Below are positions 8,400-16,487 of a stretch of DNA of 64,000 bases, in pieces; the stretch's first letter is position 1; every line of letters starts with the position of its first letter. The position numbers were made by a program, and so were the translations under genes. This DNA is from UBA11957 sp963603285 (GTDB lineage Bacteria > Bacillota > Clostridia > Lachnospirales > Lachnospiraceae): positions 4,755 to 68,754 of the forward strand of contig CAVCMG010000013.1 of NCBI GenBank assembly GCA_963603285.1, in the 5' to 3' direction. The notes beneath the pieces were generated by a model, which saw only the letters and a list, made by a program, of their open reading frames with translations, was not told the DNA's origin and did no database searches.

Positions 8400-8470
8400 A
8401 GCGGGGTACGGGAGTCGAACCCGCCTCCGAGCCTTGGGAAGGCCCTGTACTACCGATGTACTAACCCCGC
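8400..8470 (-). tRNA. tRNA-Gly (anticodon CCC)
   Basis: The cloverleaf is complete: acceptor GCGGGGT pairs with ACCCCGC, the anticodon loop is TTCCCAA, and the T arm contains GGTTCGACTCC. The discriminator base is U. CCA is not encoded. It is the third and last tRNA of the cluster. Confidence 0.93.
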
Positions 8471-8541
8471 AGATTATGCCAGATACGGTATATCTCTGCG
8501 ATCTGCTCACCAGCCAGTATCCCGCTGTTATATAATAAAAA

Positions 8542-8613
8542 AGCGCGAGACGGGATTCGAACCCGCGACCCTCGCCTTGGCAAGGCGATACTCCACCACT
8601 GAGCCACTCGCGC
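8542..8613 (-). tRNA. tRNA-Gly (anticodon GCC)
   Basis: Acceptor GCGCGAG pairs with CTCGCGC, the anticodon loop is TTGCCAA, and the T loop is GTTCGAATC. It reads GGC and GGU codons. The discriminator base is U and CCA is not encoded. It is the middle tRNA of the cluster. Confidence 0.94.
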
Positions 8614-8619
8614 ACAAAG

Positions 8620-8690
8620 AGCAGGTGATGAGAATCGAACTCACGTTCTCAGCTTGGAAGGCTGATGTTCTACCATTGAACCACACCTGC
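8620..8690 (-). tRNA. tRNA-Gly (anticodon TCC)
   Basis: Acceptor GCAGGTG pairs with CACCTGC, the anticodon loop is CTTCCAA, and the T loop is GTTCGATTC. It reads GGA and GGG codons. It is the first tRNA after the promoter at 8716-8744. Confidence 0.94.
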
Positions 8691-8715
8691 AATATTCATT
8701 TTTGAGACGCTTGTT

Positions 8716-8744
8716 ATTATATCAGCGTGTCCCGCCGGTGTCAA
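8716..8744 (-). promoter_or_regulatory. Consensus sigma-A promoter of the tRNA-Gly cluster
   Basis: On the minus strand a perfect TTGACA and a perfect TATAAT are exactly 17 bases apart. The first tRNA starts about 25 bases after the -10 box, as expected for a strong stable-RNA promoter. Confidence 0.93.
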
Positions 8745-8841
8745 TCATTTTTTGAATTTTTTTGCATCTGTTGCAGATAATCGTTTTTGCATATCCTGTG
8801 AATGCGCAGAACACACGAAAAAAATCTACCGGTCTTTTTTC

Positions 8842-8887
8842 ATATGCAGAGCACCGTAAAGATAATCCGGTGTTCTGCATATCTTTT
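8842..8887. terminator. Inverted repeat after the MacB-like permease gene
   Basis: ATATGCAGA-G-CACCG pairs with CGGTG-T-TCTGCATAT. The T-run (TCTTTT) is on the plus-strand side only, so termination of the minus-strand exporter operon here is possible but not ideal. Confidence 0.45.
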
Positions 8888-8929
8888 ACATGTTTTAACA
8901 TATCTTGCGTTCTGTGCCTTGCCCGTATA

Positions 8930-10114
8930 TCACCCCTCAAAGCGCAGCGCATCGATTGGCAGCATCGTTGCCGCCTTATTGGCCGGATACAGCCCGAAAA
9001 GGACGCCGATTCCCATCGAAAAAAGGATGGAGATCATCACTACCGTACTGTTCAATCCATACGATACACCGCCAACCACATTGACAATGGCAAGGATCGC
9101 CCCCGACAGACCGATACCGATCAGGCAGCCCAGAAGGCTGATTGTCAGCGCCTCGATCAAAAACTGCAGCATGATCGTTCCCCGGCCGGCACCGATCGCT
9201 TTACGGATACCGATCTCTCTGGTACGCTCTGTTACCGATACCAGCATAATATTCATGATGCCGATACCGCCTACCAGCAGGCTGATCGCTGCAATACCGC
9301 CCAGTAACAGACTTAATGTACCGGTTACTGAGCTCAATGCATCCATGATCTCCGACTGATTTGTAATGGAAAAGGCATCTTCATCCTCATTAAACCGTTC
9401 CATCATAAGCTGCTTCACCGTCTGTTCCGTCGCATCCATACTGTCCTCGCTGGTGGATGTCACATAGAAGGAGGTCACCTTTGTACTCACGCTGTTTGAC
9501 ACACGGATCGCTGTGGTGTAGGGGATATAGGCGATCAGTTGATCTCCCATCATAGATGTCAGTGAGGAGCTGTCGTCATCATCGAGCACCCCTATGATCG
9601 TAAAATGCATTCCGTTAAACGATACGGTCTGCCCCACACAGGAGGTATACCCCACCAGCTCCTCGGCCAGTGTCGAATTGACCACCGCTACATAATTGGC
9701 CTGCTCGACATCGGTTCTCTTTAAGAAACGGCCATATTTCAGCTGAAGCCCCTGGATCGTACTGTACGCAGCTGTTGTTCCCGTTACCATGACAGAATCG
9801 CTCGTGCTGCCGTACTTTCCGGTAACATTCAGCGACGCTCCCGGCGCTGCCAGCGCAATATTTTCCTCATCCATCAGAGCATCCACATCCGACAATGTCA
9901 TAGGCTTTCCCTTATCATCCGAGATCGTAACTGTCAGAAGATTGCTGCCCAGACTGTTGATCTCGTCTGTCACCGACGTTGTTGCCCCGCTGACCAGCGA
10001 AACCAGTACGACCAGTGAGACCACGCCGATGATAATACCAAGCATCGTCAGAAACGAGCGCATTTTATTGGAAGCGATGGACTTCCACGCCATCTTTACA
10101 GACTGAAATACCAT
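8930..10114 (-). CDS. MacB-like ABC transporter permease (FtsX fold)
   Basis: The product has 394 residues. A short cytoplasmic N-terminus (FQSVKMAWKSIASNKMRSF) is followed by one membrane helix, an extracytoplasmic domain of about 220 residues, then three C-terminal helices around residues 270-385. A conserved VTERTREIGIRKAIGA loop joins helices two and three. This is the MacB/LolE mechanotransmission layout, in which the protein dimerises and does not translocate through the membrane helices themselves. It starts at the base after the stop of the ATPase gene (10115), so the two are coupled, and the adaptor gene lies upstream. The three form a MacAB-type exporter without TolC, as usual in Gram-positives. 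Substrate unknown; antimicrobial peptides or macrolide-like compounds are typical for the family. Confidence 0.9.
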   Translation of the reverse strand: MVFQSVKMAWKSIASNKMRSFLTMLGIIIGVVSLVVLVSLVSGATTSVTDEINSLGSNLLTVTISDDKGKPMTLSDVDALMDEENIALAAPGASLNVTGKYGSTSDSVMVTGTTAAYSTIQGLQLKYGRFLKRTDVEQANYVAVVNSTLAEELVGYTSCVGQTVSFNGMHFTIIGVLDDDDSSSLTSMMGDQLIAYIPYTTAIRVSNSVSTKVTSFYVTSTSEDSMDATEQTVKQLMMERFNEDEDAFSITNQSEIMDALSSVTGTLSLLLGGIAAISLLVGGIGIMNIMLVSVTERTREIGIRKAIGAGRGTIMLQFLIEALTISLLGCLIGIGLSGAILAIVNVVGGVSYGLNSTVVMISILFSMGIGVLFGLYPANKAATMLPIDALRFEG

Positions 10115-10783
10115 CTACTCCACCTCCCTTACATGACCGTCACGGATCTGGATCCTCCGGGCCGCCTGCGCCGCCACCTCATTGTCATGCGTGATCAGCA
10201 CGATCGTATTTCCCTGCGCATGCAGCTCGTGAAAGATCTGCATGATATCCTCCCCGGTATGGGAGTCCAGATTTCCGGTCGGCTCATCCGCAAGAAACAG
10301 TGAAGGCCGCGTGACCAGCGCCCGGGCGATCGCCACACGCTGCTGCTGGCCGCCGGAAAGCTGTACCGGACGGTGCTTTGCCCGCTTCCACAGATCCACA
10401 CGCTCCAGTGCTTCCCGGACACGCTCCTGACGCTCCTCGCGCTTCACGCCCTGATAGATCAGCGGCAGCTCCACGTTTTCCTCCGCCGTTAGCTTGCCGA
10501 TCAGGTTAAAGCTCTGAAAAATAAACCCGATCTTTTTGTTTCGTACAGCTGTCAGCTCCTTTTCCGTGTACTTCTCAATCGCCACGCCGTCCAGCAGGTA
10601 CTCCCCGCTGTCCGGACGGTCCAGGCAGCCGATAATATTCATCAACGTAGACTTTCCACTGCCGGACGGGCCGATAATGCCGACAAACTCACCCTTTTTC
10701 ACATGCAGGGAGGCATGATCCAGTGCATGCACCTCTTCTCCGCCAATCGTATAGACCTTGGAGATATCTGTTAATCTGATCAT
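10115..10783 (-). CDS. MacB/LolD-type ABC transporter ATP-binding protein
   Basis: The product has 222 residues, the normal size for this ATPase group. Visible motifs are Walker A GPSGSGKST (about residue 37), Q-loop FIFQSFNL, signature LSGGQQQR, Walker B LFLADEPTGNLD and switch histidine ITHD. The EPTGNLDS form and the YTEKELTAVRNKKIGFIFQ stretch place it with MacB/LolD/FtsE-like ATPases that pair with FtsX-fold permeases. It has AGGAGG upstream, lies 10 bases after the adaptor stop, and abuts the permease start. Confidence 0.93.
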   Translation of the reverse strand: MIRLTDISKVYTIGGEEVHALDHASLHVKKGEFVGIIGPSGSGKSTLMNIIGCLDRPDSGEYLLDGVAIEKYTEKELTAVRNKKIGFIFQSFNLIGKLTAEENVELPLIYQGVKREERQERVREALERVDLWKRAKHRPVQLSGGQQQRVAIARALVTRPSLFLADEPTGNLDSHTGEDIMQIFHELHAQGNTIVLITHDNEVAAQAARRIQIRDGHVREVE

Positions 10784-10792
10784 ACGGCCTCC

Positions 10793-13396
10793 TTACTGTC
10801 TGTCACCACCGCCGGGTCCACCCTGCGGGCCGTTACCGTTACCATTGCCGCCAGATCTGTCCTGTCCGTCCGAAGCACCGCCACCGGGCATCTGCCCATT
10901 GCCCATGTCCATGATAAAGCCTCCAAAGCTCATATTGTCCGAACTGCTCTCGGTATAGCTGTAATAGATCGTATCGCCTTCCGACAGACCCTCTGTGATT
11001 TCTACACTCGTACCGTCTGAAACTCCCGTTGTAACCTCCGTTTCACCACCATAGGTACCGGTGGACGCATCATAGGTTGTATAAACCGTTGTCTTGTTGC
11101 CATCCTCCTGCAGGGCTGCCTCCGGAATGATCAGACAGTTTTCTGCAGAGGATACCGTCACAACGACCGAAGCATTCATACCGGAAAGCATCTGATCTGT
11201 CTTATCCAGACTCACCTCTGCCGTATACTTTGTCACACCATTGGACGCTTCACTCGAAACTGTATTGACCGCAGTTACCGTACCTTCAAAAGTCTCGCCA
11301 TCCACGGCATCCAGCGTCACCTCCGCGGTCTGACCGACAGAAAGATTCAGGATATCCTGCTCATCCACGCTCATGGTGACACACATCTTTTCATCCCTGG
11401 AAATCGTAAAAGCTGTCGTTGTCGCCGTATAGCTGTTGAGATTTTCCGTTTCCGCTTCACTGTCCGTTGTTGTGCTGTCCGAAGCGGCACTCGCAGACGA
11501 TACGCGGTAACCGCCGGATGCACTGCCCGACATACCGCCGCCGCTCATCTGGATTCCCCTTGTCTGTCCGGTAAGTCCTGATGCCCCACTCTGTTCTGTC
11601 TGCGTATTCTGTGCAGTTGCAGCAAAAGCTGCCGTAATTGTCAATGTTTTTCCATCTGCAGATACTTCTGCTTTTGTCTCTGCCTTGTCCGCGGTCACAC
11701 TCTTTAGGTAACTTTCTGCAAGATTTCCGTCAAAACAGTATCCATCTGACGCCTTATACGTCAAAGTTGCCGTGTATGCCGTACCGGCAGCATATGTTCC
11801 GGATGCTGCCGGATTCCAGCTGATCGATACACTGTAGCCTGTGCCGGAAGAAATCTCCGACTGCACGGCGCTTCCGGTGACCGGAGCCGTTACTGTCACA
11901 GCCTGCAGAGAGGATACAACTGTGTCCGCTGTGGTGTCTGCTGCGCCGCCGGTGTTGTCTCCATTGTTATCTGTACTGTTTCCACTGCCGGTATTGTCCG
12001 CATTGCTTCCTGTACTGCTGCCACTGCCAGTCTCTCCTGCAGCGCTCTCCGATGCTTTTTCCGTTGTCTGCTGCTGACCGCTGTTATCTGCGGCTGTCTG
12101 TGTCTCCACGGCACTCTGCGTCGTCGTATCCGCACTCACCTGCACAAAGCCGCCGGAAACCGTCGAACAGCCAAGACTGACAAAGCCACCCTCACTGCTT
12201 TGCGTCATACTCTGTGCTGCCGTGCCTTTCACCCCACTGCCGGTCGTTGCCGTATCAGATGCTGCGGCAGTACTGTCTGTGCCTGTCTTTGCACTGCTGT
12301 CCTGCACCTTTTCCGCACTTGATGTTTCCGTTTTCGTTTCAGCTGACGCACCAGTATCCTGTGCTGTTTCGGTATCTGCTGTCGAAGCCTCCTCCGTCAC
12401 CAGCTCGGCATCCTCACAGTTTACACTCTGCACTGTACCGGAAAACTCTGCATACAGGTTCGGATCCTGATACAGCGCCACCACCTGGCTCAGTGCATCG
12501 GCAACCTCGGCCCGCTCTGCCACCAGCTTTTCGTACGTTGCTGTCTTTCCGGTATCCTTTAATTTAAACAGCACTGTGCCATCGCTAACCTTCTGATTTT
12601 CCTTCACCGAAACGGAAGATACTGTACCCGTATACCCTGTGACTGCAAGCTCACTGTGAATATACAGCGTACCCGTACCGAGCACCGTACCATTCTGACT
12701 CACCGTGACCTCCTCACCATAGGCCGGTCCATTATCTGTCATCGTAACGATCACTTTGGAGCCACTGACTGATTCCACCGTACCATCTGCTGTCGAACCG
12801 TCCGCCAGTGTCACCGTCACATCATCCCCGACAGAGACATCCGACGACGACTCGATCTCCACAGCCATCTTGCCATCCAGTGAAATCAGCGCCAGTGCAC
12901 CATTTTCCTGCACCACACCGGTTACACCGTCCCCCTTTGCTGCATAAATCTTCTTCACACGGCCGGATACGCTGGATTTGATCTTCGTACTCACAGCATC
13001 ATCCTTCGCATCCTCGATCTGACTGTCCAGTGACGACAGCTGACTCTGTAACGTCTGCAGTGCCGTTTTCACCGAAACCGAATCCACCGTAGCCAGCAGA
13101 TCCCCTTCTTTCACCGTATCTCCGGCCTCTACATAGACCTTATCCACCGTCAAAAGCGATAACACATCGATATTCTGCACATCATCCGCCGCCAGCGTTC
13201 CCGTCCCGGACACCGTTGTACTGATCGTCCCCGTCTTTACTTCATAGCTCCGGTTCGTATCTGCCACACTCTCCGTAGCCGTCCGGGTCTTCACCTTCCC
13301 CGCGATCACCGTACCGCCCCCGGCCAGCACGATCACCACAACACCCGCGATCACAGCAATCTTTATGATTTTCTTCTTATTAACTTTGCCCTGCAT
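10793..13396 (-). CDS. MacA-like efflux adaptor with large low-complexity and Ig-like insert
   Basis: The product has 867 residues, roughly twice the usual MacA/HlyD size. The ATG at 13396 has a perfect AGGAGG. Residues 9-30 are a membrane anchor. Biotinyl-lipoyl-like halves follow (VEAGDTVKEGDLLATVDSV early, GYTGTVSSVSVKENQKVSDG later) and a C-terminal adaptor barrel (KMCVTMSVDEQDILNLSVGQ and the strands after it). Between about residues 325 and 650 there is an unusual insert. It is Ser/Thr/Ala/Gly-rich with runs such as GSGSSTGSNADNTGSG, and it contains an Ig-like domain (about 499-592: TAPVTGSAVQ, YTATLTYKASDGYCFDG) of the type seen in surface proteins. The last 30 residues are Gly/Asn-rich. 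It is the first gene of the exporter operon and is preceded by response-regulator-like repeats. Confidence 0.85.
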   Translation of the reverse strand: MQGKVNKKKIIKIAVIAGVVVIVLAGGGTVIAGKVKTRTATESVADTNRSYEVKTGTISTTVSGTGTLAADDVQNIDVLSLLTVDKVYVEAGDTVKEGDLLATVDSVSVKTALQTLQSQLSSLDSQIEDAKDDAVSTKIKSSVSGRVKKIYAAKGDGVTGVVQENGALALISLDGKMAVEIESSSDVSVGDDVTVTLADGSTADGTVESVSGSKVIVTMTDNGPAYGEEVTVSQNGTVLGTGTLYIHSELAVTGYTGTVSSVSVKENQKVSDGTVLFKLKDTGKTATYEKLVAERAEVADALSQVVALYQDPNLYAEFSGTVQSVNCEDAELVTEEASTADTETAQDTGASAETKTETSSAEKVQDSSAKTGTDSTAAASDTATTGSGVKGTAAQSMTQSSEGGFVSLGCSTVSGGFVQVSADTTTQSAVETQTAADNSGQQQTTEKASESAAGETGSGSSTGSNADNTGSGNSTDNNGDNTGGAADTTADTVVSSLQAVTVTAPVTGSAVQSEISSGTGYSVSISWNPAASGTYAAGTAYTATLTYKASDGYCFDGNLAESYLKSVTADKAETKAEVSADGKTLTITAAFAATAQNTQTEQSGASGLTGQTRGIQMSGGGMSGSASGGYRVSSASAASDSTTTDSEAETENLNSYTATTTAFTISRDEKMCVTMSVDEQDILNLSVGQTAEVTLDAVDGETFEGTVTAVNTVSSEASNGVTKYTAEVSLDKTDQMLSGMNASVVVTVSSAENCLIIPEAALQEDGNKTTVYTTYDASTGTYGGETEVTTGVSDGTSVEITEGLSEGDTIYYSYTESSSDNMSFGGFIMDMGNGQMPGGGASDGQDRSGGNGNGNGPQGGPGGGDRQ

Positions 13397-13464
13397 CTTA
13401 ACCTCCTGCACATCATTTTCCTGCATTTTCTGTGTTCCAGTATCCGGGAAAACTGTGAACAAAC

Positions 13465-13493
13465 GATGAAAAAGATGTGAGAATGGTGTGAGA
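13465..13493 (-). promoter_or_regulatory. Candidate OmpR/VanR-type response regulator boxes before the MacA-like gene
   Basis: On the minus strand TCTCACA occurs twice with starts 11 bases apart, followed at the same interval by a weaker TTTCATC. Direct repeats at one helical turn are typical of OmpR-family regulator binding. They lie about 70-100 bases before the start codon. No two-component genes for this operon lie in the window. Confidence 0.5.
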
Positions 13494-13509
13494 GTTTTAT
13501 ACGTTTACC

Positions 13510-13558
13510 AAAAAACACCCTGGGAAAGTCAGTTGCTGACTTTCCCAGGGTGTTTTTT
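13510..13558. terminator. Bidirectional terminator between tyrS and the exporter operon
   Basis: A near-perfect 23-base inverted repeat (AAAAAACACCCTGGG with CCCAGGGTGTTTTTT, inner GAAAGTCAG/CTGACTTTC) has a three-base loop. It ends tyrS on the minus strand. Confidence 0.92.
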
Positions 13559-13577
13559 GTCCCTCACAACCTACATT

Positions 13578-14801
13578 TTATTTTACAAAAACTTTGCGGA
13601 AATTCTTCTTACCACGTTTCACGATCAGCCCATCCTTAAACGTCTCCATCGGGAACGTCTTAGCGATATCCTTCACCTGCTCACCATCCACAGAAACACC
13701 GCCCTGCTGGATATTTCTGCGTGCCTCAGAACGTGTTGCACATAAGCCTGACTGATGTACCAGAGTGATCATATCGATCGCACCGTCCTTGAAATCCTCA
13801 GCAGAAATCTCCGCTGTCGGCATATGTTCAGAATCACCGGCTGCAGAAAACAGCGCTTTTGCCGCTGCCTGCGCCTTTTCAGCCTCTTCCTCACCGTGAA
13901 CCAGCTTAGTCAGCTCATACGCCAGGATCTCCTTTGCCACATTCAGCTGGCTGCCTTCCCAGTCGTTCATCTTGTCGATCTCTTCCAGCGGCAGGAATGT
14001 CAGCATACGGATACATTTCAGGACGTCCGCATCAGCCACATTTCTCCAGTACTGATAGAACTCAAATGGAGACGTTTTCTCCGGATCCAGCCACACAGCG
14101 CCGTTTTCGGTCTTACCCATCTTCTTTCCCTCAGAGTTCAGAAGCAGGTTGATCGTCATGGCAGAAGCATCCTTGCCCAGCTTACGACGGATCAGCTCCG
14201 TACCACCCAGCATATTGCTCCACTGATCATCACCGCCGAACTGCAGATTGCAGCCGTAGCGCTGGAACAGCTCATAGAAATCGTAGCTCTGCATAATCAT
14301 GTAGTTAAACTCCAGGAAACTTAAGCCCCTCTCCATACGCTGCTTGTAGCACTCGGCAGTCAGCATACGGTTTACAGAAAAATGCGGGCCAACCTCGCGC
14401 AGAAGCTCCACATAATTCAGCTTTAACAGCCAGTCGGCATTGTTGATCATCAGTGCTTTACCCTCAGAAAAATCGATGAACTTGGACATCTGTTTCTTAA
14501 AGCACTCGATATTGTGATCGATCTGCTCCTTTGTCAGCATCTTACGCATATCTGTCTTACCAGACGGATCGCCAACCATACCTGTACCGCCGCCCAGCAG
14601 CGCGATCGGACGGTTACCGGCCATCTGTAGTCTCTTCATCAGGCACAGCGCCATGAAATGACCGACATGCAGGCTGTCTGCGGTCGGGTCGAAACCGATG
14701 TAAAAGGTTGCCTTCCCATTGTTGACCAGATCGCGCACAACCTCCTCGTCAGTTACCTGCGCGATCAGACCTCTTGCTTTGAGTTCTTCGTAAATCTGCA
14801 T
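13578..14801 (-). CDS. tyrS: Tyrosyl-tRNA synthetase
   Basis: The product has 407 residues from the ATG at 14801, which has AAGGAGG upstream. It charges tRNA-Tyr with tyrosine in the cytoplasm. Class I signatures are visible: YIGFDPTADSLHVGH (the HIGH motif as HVGH), GGGTGMVGDPSGK, GGDDQWSNML, and KMGKT in place of KMSKS. The C-terminus carries an S4 RNA-binding domain (TRSEARRNIQQGGVSVDG). Expression is controlled by a tyrosine T-box leader at 14868-15147 driven by a consensus promoter. It stands alone, flanked by terminators. Confidence 0.97.
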   Translation of the reverse strand: MQIYEELKARGLIAQVTDEEVVRDLVNNGKATFYIGFDPTADSLHVGHFMALCLMKRLQMAGNRPIALLGGGTGMVGDPSGKTDMRKMLTKEQIDHNIECFKKQMSKFIDFSEGKALMINNADWLLKLNYVELLREVGPHFSVNRMLTAECYKQRMERGLSFLEFNYMIMQSYDFYELFQRYGCNLQFGGDDQWSNMLGGTELIRRKLGKDASAMTINLLLNSEGKKMGKTENGAVWLDPEKTSPFEFYQYWRNVADADVLKCIRMLTFLPLEEIDKMNDWEGSQLNVAKEILAYELTKLVHGEEEAEKAQAAAKALFSAAGDSEHMPTAEISAEDFKDGAIDMITLVHQSGLCATRSEARRNIQQGGVSVDGEQVKDIAKTFPMETFKDGLIVKRGKKNFRKVFVK

Positions 14802-14867
14802 CTTTGTTTCCTCCTTATTTCGTGTTCCCTGCAGCGGGGCATCTACCGGAGACGGTCTTTTTATCAT

Positions 14868-15147
14868 TAAAAAAGCCCTGTCCTCCGTTTTTTCAAACTA
14901 AAGGACGGGGCTATAATCCCGTGTTACCACCTTTATTCACAGGTTTCTCGCGATCCCTGCCTCATAGAGTACATACGATCTATACTCTGGCCCGTATAAC
15001 GGAGGCACTTCCGTCGCAGCCTACTCATCTCTTTTCGGTGCGAAGCTCCGGAATGTATTCGCCATAGACCTCTGCCCGCGCCTCTCATCAACCGGCTTCT
15101 TTCTGTGGGTTTAACCTGTGGGTACTTGTTTCCTTCATTGCTTTTCT
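14868..15147 (-). promoter_or_regulatory. T-box leader (tyrosine) of tyrS
   Basis: The minus-strand leader between the promoter and tyrS contains the T-box core AAAGGTGGTAACACG. It also contains a terminator stem (GCCCCGTCCT with AGGACAGGGC) followed by TTTTTT. In the upstream stem I region, GGCGAATACATTC offers TAC as specifier codon, matching tyrosine. In this family uncharged tRNA binds specifier and T-box bulge and favours the antiterminator, so tyrS is made when tyrosine is scarce. Confidence 0.93.
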
Positions 15148-15153
15148 TTGCTC

Positions 15154-15182
15154 ATTATAGGAGACGGCCGGGGTGGTGTCAA
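15154..15182 (-). promoter_or_regulatory. Consensus sigma-A promoter of tyrS
   Basis: A perfect TTGACA and a perfect TATAAT are 17 bases apart on the minus strand, beginning 13 bases after the stop of the M20 amidohydrolase gene. Confidence 0.93.
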
Positions 15183-15194
15183 GAGGGGAAACTA

Positions 15195-16394
15195 TTATTT
15201 TTCGTAATCAAATGATGTCGTCATTTCGTCATAAATTCTGAGCATTGCCTCCAGTGCATAGACCATGGCATCCTCGTCGATGCAGAATTTCGGATTGTGC
15301 GGTGCGTAGGCTGTTTCCGGGCGATTTGGATTATGTACGCCACTATTGAAGTACACGCCCGGCACCTCCATCGTATAGAAGGCGAAATCCTCAGCACCCA
15401 TGATGGCCTGTGTCTTTCTGGCATTCATACCGGCCTTTTGCAGCTTTTCCCGTAAGAATACGGATACCTTTTCGTTGTTGATCAGCGCCGGATAGCCATG
15501 TTCCACCTCAAATTCACAGGTGCAGCCACGGGCCTCGCAGATGCCCTCGGCCAGCTTCTGGATCCTTTCGAGCAGGCGTTTGGCCACGTCGTTATTCAGG
15601 CTACGCAGGTGTCCCTCGAGCACAGCATCTGCCGGGACGACATTGTAGATGCCCTCTGTACCTGCTTCGAAGCGGCTGACTGTCAGTGTAGCCGACTCAA
15701 ACGGGCTGACCGTCCAGTTGATCAGCTGGTTAATGGCCGATACGATTTCGGCACCCGTGGAGATCGGATCGACTGCCATAAACGGGAAGCCTCCGTGACC
15801 ACCAACACCGTGTATGCGGATACGGTAACATTCCACTGCCGCCGTACGGGGACCCTCGCTGACAGAAAGCTCGCCAACCTTCATCTCCGGTGCACAGTGC
15901 CAGGCGAAGGCATAATCCACATCCTTTAAAACGCCATCAGCCACGATAAATTTACCGCCACCCGGTGTCTGGTCTTCGCCCTGCTGGAATACCAGCTTAA
16001 CTGTACCTCTGATCCGGTCTCTGTGCTTTGACATCCAGTCAGCAAAGGCCAGCAACGTAGATGTATGGGCATCATGTCCGCATGCATGCATGACACCCGG
16101 TATTTCTGAAGCAAATTCCAGTCCGGTATTCTCTGTGATCGGCAGTGCATCAATGTCGGCCCGGAACAAAAGTGTCGGTCCCGGCTCGCTGCCCTTTAAT
16201 ATACCTACTGTAGAATTTCCACTGATGCCTTCCATCATCGGGATATCGAGTGCCTTTAGGCGCTCTCGGATCAGCTTTGCTGTATTTATCTCTTTAAAAG
16301 AAAGCTCCGGATGTCTGTGGATATGCCGTCTTGTCTCTACCAGCTGTTCACGATACTCCAAGGCTTCCTGTTTAAAATCTATCATTTCTTTCAT
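15195..16394 (-). CDS. M20 family amidohydrolase (HipO/IAA-amino acid hydrolase type)
   Basis: The product has 399 residues from the ATG at 16394, which follows a GGAACGGAGA ribosome binding site. M20D features are visible: RRHIHRHPELSF near the N-terminus, RADIDALPI, the HACGHDAHTS metal site, the FQQGED catalytic glutamate region, GGHGGFP in the lid, and MGAEDFAFY late. These enzymes use two metal ions to split N-acyl amino acids, hippurate-like amides or related conjugates. The gene is last in a minus-strand run behind a membrane transporter, so the pair may import and hydrolyse an amino acid conjugate. The exact substrate is not visible. Confidence 0.9.
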   Translation of the reverse strand: MKEMIDFKQEALEYREQLVETRRHIHRHPELSFKEINTAKLIRERLKALDIPMMEGISGNSTVGILKGSEPGPTLLFRADIDALPITENTGLEFASEIPGVMHACGHDAHTSTLLAFADWMSKHRDRIRGTVKLVFQQGEDQTPGGGKFIVADGVLKDVDYAFAWHCAPEMKVGELSVSEGPRTAAVECYRIRIHGVGGHGGFPFMAVDPISTGAEIVSAINQLINWTVSPFESATLTVSRFEAGTEGIYNVVPADAVLEGHLRSLNNDVAKRLLERIQKLAEGICEARGCTCEFEVEHGYPALINNEKVSVFLREKLQKAGMNARKTQAIMGAEDFAFYTMEVPGVYFNSGVHNPNRPETAYAPHNPKFCIDEDAMVYALEAMLRIYDEMTTSFDYEK

Positions 16395-16487
16395 AGTTTT
16401 GTATTCTCCGTTCCTTTGTGTTGCCTGAATTACGCTCATACAGCACCCAAACGCAACGGTTCAGATGCTGTATATGTCATACTCTCT

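Noticed and set aside
11896..12567. Open frames inside the low-complexity part of the MacA-like gene on both strands.
   Set aside because: They result from the repetitive Ser/Thr/Gly codons and have no start signals or domains.
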